Assembly (NCBI GenBank): GCA_000727475.1
Contig: KL647309.1
Coordinates: forward strand, 1,371,820 to 1,435,819
Direction of reading: 5' to 3'
From: Sarcocystis neurona
Lineage: Eukaryota > Apicomplexa > Conoidasida > Eucoccidiorida > Sarcocystidae
Length of the DNA stretch: 64,000 bases
The notes below the pieces were generated by a model that ran no database searches, was not told where the DNA came from, and saw only the letters and a program-made list of their open reading frames with translations. The translations under genes and the position numbers were made by a program. Position 1 is the first letter of the stretch. Each line of letters begins with the position of its first letter. Shown in pieces: positions 57,101 to 64,000 of this stretch.

Positions 57101-60100
57101 ATATATTGCCAAGGTTGACGCATGTATGTGTATATGTGTGTAGCGGTAGGTAGGTTTGACAGGATAAACGGGCAGGTGTGGATATCTCCTCGTCCTTTGC
57201 AGTCCCAATATATTCTCGTCGTCATAGTAACGCTCGTGTAGGTCGGCCTCGTATACGAAAATCTGCTGCAGGAAGCATTTCAGCTCCATTTTTCTGCGTC
57301 TCTTGCGTGGGACGATGCGCATGCTGCAGGGCGACTGGGCCTCGTCGACGGCGACGCTGTGGAGCTGTCGAATCTGCAGCGGTGAGGCGCTTCTTCGCCT
57401 TCTTCGGCAGCAGCAGAGCCCCCGCCTCGTAAAGACCTCTCTGCTGCTGCTGCTGCTTTCGTTTGGGGCTGTTCTCTGCAAGGGAGGCCACGTCCTCCTT
57501 ATTATCTCTTCAGGACTCCCCCAAGATGGGGGCGGGGGGGGGGGGGACGTGCACATGTGTGTATATACGTCGGCAGTTCGAAGAGAGGGAAGCCCGTAGT
57601 CAGCCACTTGTATAATATGCATATATACGCATGTATGTGGCTGAATCGACACGCTGTGTATATAGCTTCGTACATAAACGCAGCGTATATAATAGTGCAT
57701 ATACCCGTATATATGTATGTGAGGGTGGATGTATGGAGTGTGTCTGTGTCTGTGTCTGTGTATCTAGCATATATTAGCCACACTTGTGCGAGCACACATA
57801 TATGTGTGGAAATAGATGTATATATGTGTGTAGGTATATGGACATGTATGGAGAGTGTACTTAGACATACGCCCACGTGTGTGTATGGCTGTATGTATGT
57901 ATGTAGTATGTGTGTCAACATATAGAAGGGACATCTACGGGAGTAACACACATGTATATAGAATGTATATATACGTGTAAGTAGGCGTATATCTGTAGCG
58001 ACAAATATGCATATAATATATATGTACCTAGACAGACGCACATATATATATGTATGTAGTATAGGTGTCAACATATATAAGGGAGACATCTATGGGAGTA
58101 ACACCTATATATAGCACATATAAACATAGAAGTAGGTGTATATGTGTATCTACGGATATATACATATATATGTACCTAGACATACCACGCATATATATGT
58201 GGTCGCGCGGTGATGCAGTGGTTTGCATGCGCAGCAATCGCCTTATAGACGGATGCGAGACATGTGCCCTCCCGTCTCGCGCGTCTCCCCGTCTCCTCCT
58301 CTGCCCTCCTCCCCGTCTCCGTGTCTCCGTCTCCTCCCCGTCCGGCCTCTTCTTCGTTTCTTCGCCTCTTCCGATTTGATCTCCATTTGTCTCCCCCTAG
58401 GCCCCTCTTCATCCTCTTCTTCTGTGTCGCTCTCCGGACATATATATATACATATGTATATTCCGGACATATATATGTGTAGGTGGATAGATGGGTGAGT
58501 AGATTGGTGAAGAAATGGAGCCACACAGGAGTTTTGCTGCCTTCGTTTACACAGAAGTTCCTCTCCCTGCACACACCAGTTGGTGGATGTGCGTTTCCCT
58601 CATCTACAGACGTGGATATATATATACACATCTGCACCGGAATACGTATATATATGTGTGAGCAGATGCACACACATTAATATGTCTCTCTATGTGAATA
58701 TCCCCGTACGTACATGTACGTGTATTTGTTTATCTACACAAGTGTGTCCGTATACTACATACACATTTATATGTGCATGTGTGTCTGAATATATAATTAT
58801 ATACGTATATGCAAACAACAATATGTATATATATGTGTGTATACGTGTGTATGCATGTGTGTTAAGCGATACATATATATATATACATATGTGTATGGGC
58901 TCAGATATATATATATATATATGTATGTGCGTGTCAGGTGTAGCGGAGGAAGGTAGACGCATGCAGCTGGGAGTATGTACATACCGTCATAAAGGGGGGG
59001 ACGCAGACGTCTACGTAGCCAAGTGAATTTCGAGGAAGAGAAGTACAGAGGGCGGGGAAAAAAGAGAGAGCGACAGAGGGCTAAAAGGAGAAGCAACTGC
59101 TGTTGGTGTGCTAAGCTGCTGCACTTGTCTGCTGCAGTCAAATCGGCCACACAGAGGCACGTGTGGGGTGGAACAAGGCCCTTTCTTTGCGGGAGAGCTG
59201 CACGGCGTTGAATTCCTGGGTGAGAGAGACAGAGAGAAAAGAAATTTACGTAATTTACGTCCCTCCTTTTTTTTGTCGCGTTGCCCGAGTCGGCCGCGTG
59301 CCTGGCGCATGTGCGCTTGCGGGGCAGCACGCGACGCGTTTGGGCGTGGGGGGGCTGCGGGAGTCCGCAGAGAGGCCTCGACTGCCGGAAGGAAAGCGAA
59401 GAGAGGAGGTGTTCTTCTCACGAGGAAAAGGGGGGTCACACGGAAGAAGTGCGTCCGAGCCGCATTTCGAACAGACAGCGCCCGCGCCTGCACACCCTTG
59501 CGCGGGGAGAAGCTTCAGCGGCGGCGTCTGTGCCTCAAAGCTCGCCGCGGAGGACGACCTACAACCCGCAGCAGCAGCAACAGCAGCAGATGCAGGTGCA
59601 GCAGCAGGACGGGGAGAAGCAGCAGCGGAGGAATATATATGTGTGTGGGGGGGGAGCGCGGCCGAGGAAGCGAAAGAAAGGAAGAGACTAAAAGAGAGAT
59701 AAAGAAGCCCTTCTTGCCTTCTTCGGCGGAGAAGAAGACTTACTGCGTTGCGACACAACGCCCTGTTGGGCTGCTGCTGCTCCTGCTTGACACAGCCCTG
59801 CGGGCTTTTTGCGGTGCTGCTGCTCTGCTTTCTGTGTTCCCCCGCGTCCGCTGGTTGCGCTGCTGCCGCTGTTGTTTGTCTACACGTGCTGCCTGCTATT
59901 GGCTGCACGGTTGCCGCCTCGTACCTGCTGGGGTTGCTGCTCTCCACCTGCAGCATCAATTGCTCGCTTCCCACTGCTGCCGCTGCCCGTGATCTGCTGC
60001 AGCTGCGCCCTCTCTGCTGCTGCTCCGCTTTGCGTGCTGCGGCTGGTGCGCTGTATCTGCGGCAGCTGCTCATTTTCTGCTGCGACTGCTGCTCCTCATC

Positions 60101-60869
60101 TGGTGCTCCTGCTCGTCATCTGCTGTTCGTCCTCGTTGTCTGCTGCTGCGGCGCTTTATCTGCTGCTGCTGCGCTAAATCTGCTGCTGCCTCTGTGCGTT
60201 TTTTGCTGCTGTAGCAGTTGTTCTTTGTCTGGTGCTGGTGCTGCTGCCGTGTGTCTTTGGTGCTGCTGTCCCTGCTGCTGCTGCGCCGCTGTATTTGTGC
60301 TGCGGCTCCTGCCGTTGCTCGCGTTCTCCGGTGCTGCTGCTGCCGCCGTGTGCTGCATCTGCCGATCCCGTCTGGCGCAGCTGCCGGTGCTGCTGCCTCT
60401 CTGTCTGCGTGCTGCTGATTTCTTGTTCTGGCCTGAGGCGCTGCTGCTGCTGCTGCTGCCAATTCTTCTCCTCCTCCTCCTTTTCCACCGCTGCCGTTCG
60501 TGTGTCGTCCCCTCTTTTTTGCTGCTGCTGCTGCTGTTTCTCTCCCTCCTCCTCTGTCCTCGCTGCTGCTAACGTTGCCGAGGTGCGCCTCCCCCTTTTA
60601 CCGCTGCCGTTCCTGCTTCTCCCCGCCGTCACGCGGCCGCTGCTCCATGAGGTTCTTGCGTTCCTTCTTCTTCTGCTGCTGCTGCTTCTTTTGTTCCCCT
60701 CTCTACTCGTTTGCTGCTACCGGTGGAGTCGACGACAAAGCGTTTTCTGCTGTTTGCTGCTGCAGATTTCTATCGAAGTTTATCCTTTCCATATGACGTA
60801 TAGCAATGCCCTTCCGCTGGTGGAGCGCTACGACCTTATCGTCGACGCAACGGACAATCAAGCTACCAG
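54159..60869 (+). CDS. UBA4: UBA4/MOCS3-type E1-like enzyme, 5' part, four exons seen
   Basis: Adenylates the C-terminal glycine of Urm1 (tRNA thiolation) or of the small molybdopterin-synthase subunit. Exons: 54159-56322, 57330-57381, 59138-59219 and 60766-60869; intron phases 1, 2, 0, with the last exon ending in phase 2. The ThiF/E1 fold is read across the splices: [19 protein letters not shown]; nucleotide loop [20 protein letters not shown] (GCGGLGCP near 704); [37 protein letters not shown] with the ATP-contacting Arg, Gln and Lys; then [14 protein letters not shown] near 788-800. The catalytic cysteine half and the usual C-terminal rhodanese domain are not seen. The first ATG in frame gives an N-terminal extension of about 670 residues, Ala/Gln-rich with some hydrophobic stretches; the family norm is tens of residues. 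The true start may be later (for example ATG 56067), and a GTGAGTAAT at 55229 hints at an intron. Confidence 0.85.
54790..54900. repeat. 15-bp coding minisatellite ([10 protein letters not shown])
   Basis: About seven units of GCAGAGACGGCGACA or GCAGAGACTGCGGCA within the long first UBA4 exon. They code alternating pentapeptides AETAT and AETAA. The multiple-of-three period is compatible with coding. Confidence 0.8.
56323..57329 (+). other. Intron 1 of UBA4
   Basis: Donor GTCG|GTGAGT and acceptor CATGCTGCAG|GGCGAC, phase 1. Mostly TATA/TATG/TGTG microsatellite, with unique sequence in the last 150 bp. Confidence 0.85.
57382..59137 (+). other. Intron 2 of UBA4
   Basis: Donor CAGCG|GTGAGG and acceptor TGTCTGCTGCAG|TCAAAT, phase 2. 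It contains a poly-G run (about 57534-57546), TATG microsatellite and a CGTCTCC-type pyrimidine array (58260-58440). Confidence 0.85.
59220..60765 (+). other. Intron 3 of UBA4
   Basis: Donor TCCTGG|GTGAGA and acceptor TTTGCTGCTGCAG|ATTTCT, phase 0. GC-rich at the left, then a CTG-rich stretch of about 900 bp (59760-60750). Confidence 0.85.
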
Positions 60870-62584
60870 GTAATTTCACTCTTTTTCTGTCCTTCCCTTT
60901 CTTTGTACGCCGTCGCCTTCTCTTCTGCTGCTCGTCTTCTCCTTCGTTTCCTTCTTCCCCTTCTTTTCCCTGTTAAAGCCGGTTCGGTCCTTCTCGGCTT
61001 CTTCCATAGCGAAGGGATATACCCCCTGCGTATCTGCCTGCATTAGGCTCCTCAGCTTGCTCCTGCCTTGACGCTGGCCCTTTCTCTGTCTGTTTCTTCA
61101 TCCTTATCTTATCGCCATTTCTTGTCCCACCGTCTCAAACTCCTCCAATCGATAGCCACGTATATACGTGTATATGTACACAAATTTATATATACATACA
61201 TATATGTGCGTCTGGCGTATATACACATACATATATATATATATGTTTATACGCCAGACATACATACGTATATGTATATACACATATTTATATGCCTGCC
61301 CACATGCGTCTTGTCGTACGTTCCTGCACTCCGTCTTTCTCTGGGTGTGCGCACACATATATGTATGTATATATGTATAGCAATGTACAGATATCTACTC
61401 GTATATATTTATTTATGTATATATATATTCCCTCCTACTTGTATGAGTAACTCTGTGTACCTTGTAGCACGCTGCCTTCCAGGTCTACCTTTCTCTCTCT
61501 CTTAATGTCTGCGTATGTATACATATGTGCGTAGATACATATATACACATATTCGTGCCTATGTATATGTATAAATTTATACATGTATTCCCCCTCTCTC
61601 TGTCTCCGTATATGTATGTGCGTCTTTCTAAGCATGGGTACACATATGTACATGTATGTATATATGTACGTAAATATGGGCATGCATACGAGTTAGGTGA
61701 TTACATGAAGATAAGCGGAAGTCGTTCCTAGACTCCACACACGCGGACACACAAATTTATGCCTTTATATATCACGTCGGTGTATATACATCTATCTACA
61801 TATACATATATATATATATGTGCATATACTTATGTCTGTATATAGACGTGTATATGTGTATATATGTATGGGTCTGTGCACGTATGTATGTATACGTGTA
61901 TATATGTATATATATAGTGTATGTGTGTATATAAATGTGTGTATATAGGTGTATATATGTATGTATATGTATATGTGTGTATACGTATATGCATATATGT
62001 ATGTATATACGTATATATATCTATATATGTATTGTATATGTTTTCGTTGCGCCCCACCACGAATTGTGCGTCGTCAACAGGGGAGATGTGTCTGGTTTTC
62101 CTCTTCTCTCCCCGTATCCTCGCCTTTTTCTTGCTGCCAAGTAAACACTTTTGATCGACACATACATATATGTATGTTTATAAATCCTCCTTTCTTTATC
62201 TCAGTCTCTCGCTTGTCTCTCTATTTTAACAGGAAGCGTATGTGTGGCTGTGGAACGCATGTGTCGCTGTGTGGCCTGCGTGCATGCAAGAGAGAGATGT
62301 GTGCGTGGGCAATAATAAAACGACGTGGGCACAGCCAGCAGATGCAAACGAAGACACGCGCCCCACCTCGGGGAATATGCCACCACTTCTTCTTCTTTTC
62401 TTCTCTTCTTCTGTCCATCCACCCTGCATCTCTCGACCCCTTCTGTCGAGGGAAACCGCGTTTTGAAGCACCCCAGGCGACCCCCGTGCAGCTGCACAAG
62501 AAGGCGAGGATGAAAACGAAGGGGGGACACAAAAGGGAGAAGAAGCGAAAGAGAAGAAATTGATATATATAGGGGTGTATGTGT

Positions 62585-62676
62585 GTGTGTGTGTGCTTCC
62601 CGAGGTGGTCCCGAGGTGACGGCAGCATGTTATTCCCCGCTGCTGCAGCGAAAGAGGAGAAATTGATATATATATA

Positions 62677-62713
<37 letters not shown>

Positions 62714-63244
62714 GTGTATGTGTGTGTGTGTGTGCTTCCCGAGGTGGTCCCGAGGTGACGGCAGCATGTTATTCCCCGCTGCTGCAGCGAAAGAGGAGAA
62801 ATTNNNNNNNNNNNNNNNNNNNNNNNNNNNNNNNNNNNNNNNNNNNNNNNNNNNNNNNNNNNNNNNNNNNNNNNNNNNNNNNNNNNNNNNNNNNNNNNNN
62901 NNNNNNNNNNNNNNNNNNNNNNNNNNNNNNNNNNNNNNNNNNNNNNNNNNNNNNNNNNNNNNNNNNNNNNNNNNNNNNNNNNNNNNNNNNNNNNNNNNNN
63001 NNNNNNNNNNNNNNNNNNNNNNNNNNNNNNNNNNNNNNNNNNNNNNNNNNNNNNNNNNNNNNNNNNNNNNNNNNNNNNNNNNNNNNNNNNNNNNNNNNNN
63101 NNNNNNNNNNNNNNNNNNNNNNNNNNNNNNNNNNNNNNNNNNNNNNNNNNNNNNNNNNNNNNNNNNNNNNNNNNNNNNNNNNNNNNNNNNNNNNNNNNNN
63201 NNNNNNNNNNNNNNNNNNNNNNNNNNNNNTGATATATATATATA

Positions 63245-63275
<31 letters not shown>

Positions 63276-63345
63276 GTGTATGTGTGTGTGTGTGCTTCCC
63301 GAGGTGGTCCCGAGGTGACGGCAGCATGTTATTCCCCGCTGCTGC
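62585..63345. repeat. About 139-bp satellite flanking and probably filling the gap
   Basis: The unit is CTTCCCGAGGTGGTCCCGAG, then GTGACGGCAGCATGTTATTC, then CCCGCTGCTGCAGCGAAAGA, then a TATA/TATG/TGTG tail of variable length. Copies are anchored at 62596, 62735 and 63295. The last copy diverges after GCTGCTGC. Confidence 0.85.
62804..63229. other. Assembly gap (426 N)
   Basis: An N run between the second and last visible satellite copies. The two copies are 560 bp apart, close to four periods of 139-140 bp, so the gap probably holds about three more units. Confidence 0.95.
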
Positions 63346-63490
63346 TGCATCTGCTGCGTCCGCCACTTCATGTCCCTGTCTCGCTGTATCTCTCTCGCAT
63401 GCAGCCACTTTCGCTCTTTGGTGATCAGCGGAGCCGTGCTGCTGCTCTTCTACTGCGACTGCTGCGTCCTCCCTCTATCTCCGTCTCCAG

Positions 63491-63576
63491 GAGGAGGTCC
63501 TTCTCGTTTCTTTCGTGTACAAAAATGGAAGAATTGCTGGGGCCTTGAACGATGTCGCTCACGCATTGGCGGAGAC
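63491..63576 (+). CDS. Possible exon with a weak rhodanese-like segment
   Basis: After acceptor CCGTCTCCAG and before donor GAC|GTATAT one frame reads EEVLLVSFVYKNGRIAGALN then DVAHALAE. The pattern LLV-x(7)-GRIAGALN recalls the start of a rhodanese domain (xLLDVR...GHIPGALN), which UBA4/MOCS3 proteins carry at the C-terminus. The match is short and lacks the usual DVR, and the intervening E1 exons are missing, so this is a weak call. Confidence 0.2.
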
Positions 63577-64000
63577 GTATATATACAGGCATATACATAT
63601 CTTACATATATGTGTATACAGAGAGAGTAGACACAGGTAGGTCTAGACAGATACATAAACGCATACACCTACACAAAGGAGGAGAGACACAGATGGTCGG
63701 GAGAGAGAGAAGAGAGAGACATAGATATGTGTATATATACATATATATGTGTATAGGTAGATGTAGACAGATAGGGACACATCTACATATATATATATAC
63801 GGGGAGCGACTTAGAGAGAGACAGATGAATAGATGCCGATGGGTATGTGCGCACCCTGTACGTATATATATATATATATATATGGATTGAGAGACAGAGG
63901 GAGATATATATATATGTATATATATATAGGTAGATGTAGACAGATGCCTACACACATAGACACACATATATATGTGTATAGAGGGAGAGAGAGACACGGA

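Larger units (their letters stand above)
60870..64000. other. Right-hand region: remainder of UBA4 not found
   Basis: The UBA4 exon ends with donor ACCAG|GTAATT, so the gene must continue rightwards. 60870-61150 is pyrimidine-rich and 61160-62045 is TATG microsatellite. 62060-62560 is unique sequence without a matching E1 frame. 62585-63345 is a satellite with a gap. 63350-63580 is unique sequence with a possible exon, and the rest is microsatellite. Confidence 0.5.

Noticed and set aside
62231..62340. Segment after TTTAACAG as the next UBA4 exon
   Set aside because: It can be entered in the right phase but reads RKRMCGCGTHVSLCGL, with no likeness to the expected RYLxND block of E1 enzymes.

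Overview
This window is nuclear DNA from an apicomplexan parasite, most likely Eimeria or a close coccidian. The evidence is threefold: trinucleotide (CAG/CTG/GCA) tracts run through exons, introns and spacers on both strands; exons code long runs of Ala, Gln and Ser; and spacers are built from TA/TG/TATG microsatellites. Genes are widely spaced with kilobase-long introns, and there are no bacterial-type operons. Most long open frames are by-products of stop-free CAG/CTG repeats and are not genes. I assembled gene models by eye from conserved protein motifs, GT..AG sites and matching intron phases. Two runs of N (11351-12251 and 62804-63229) are assembly gaps inside tandem repeats.

Layout: (1) 1-3915 is an upstream region: TA/TG-rich, then a GC-rich island with two perfect 14-bp palindromes, then CAG/CTG tracts. 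(2) 3916-17194 (+) is a seven-exon gene for an ING-like (inhibitor of growth) chromatin protein: N-terminal ING helices over three exons, a long Ala/Gln/Ser-rich middle, and a C-terminal PHD finger split by an intron. (3) 17195-21312 is a convergent spacer. (4) 21313-26784 (-) is a four-exon 5-formyltetrahydrofolate cyclo-ligase gene (MTHFS). (5) 26785-31357 is a divergent spacer holding a third copy of the palindrome. (6) 31358-43309 (+) is a five-exon inositol hexakisphosphate kinase gene (IP6K) whose kinase domain is interrupted by an insert of about 1,160 codons. (7) 43310-54158 is mostly microsatellite with islands of unique sequence; one island gives a phase-consistent five-exon model (47197-49750, +) for a small protein I do not recognise. 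(8) 54159-60869 and beyond (+) is the 5' part of a UBA4/MOCS3-type E1-like gene, which activates Urm1 or molybdopterin synthase; the rest lies in or beyond the gapped satellite at the right edge.

The four recognised genes are unrelated housekeeping functions: chromatin reading, one-carbon folate metabolism, inositol pyrophosphate synthesis, and sulfur-carrier activation. Nothing suggests they work as one system. I found no tRNA, rRNA, CRISPR array, transposase or reverse transcriptase. What is unusual is how repeats sit inside and around conserved genes.
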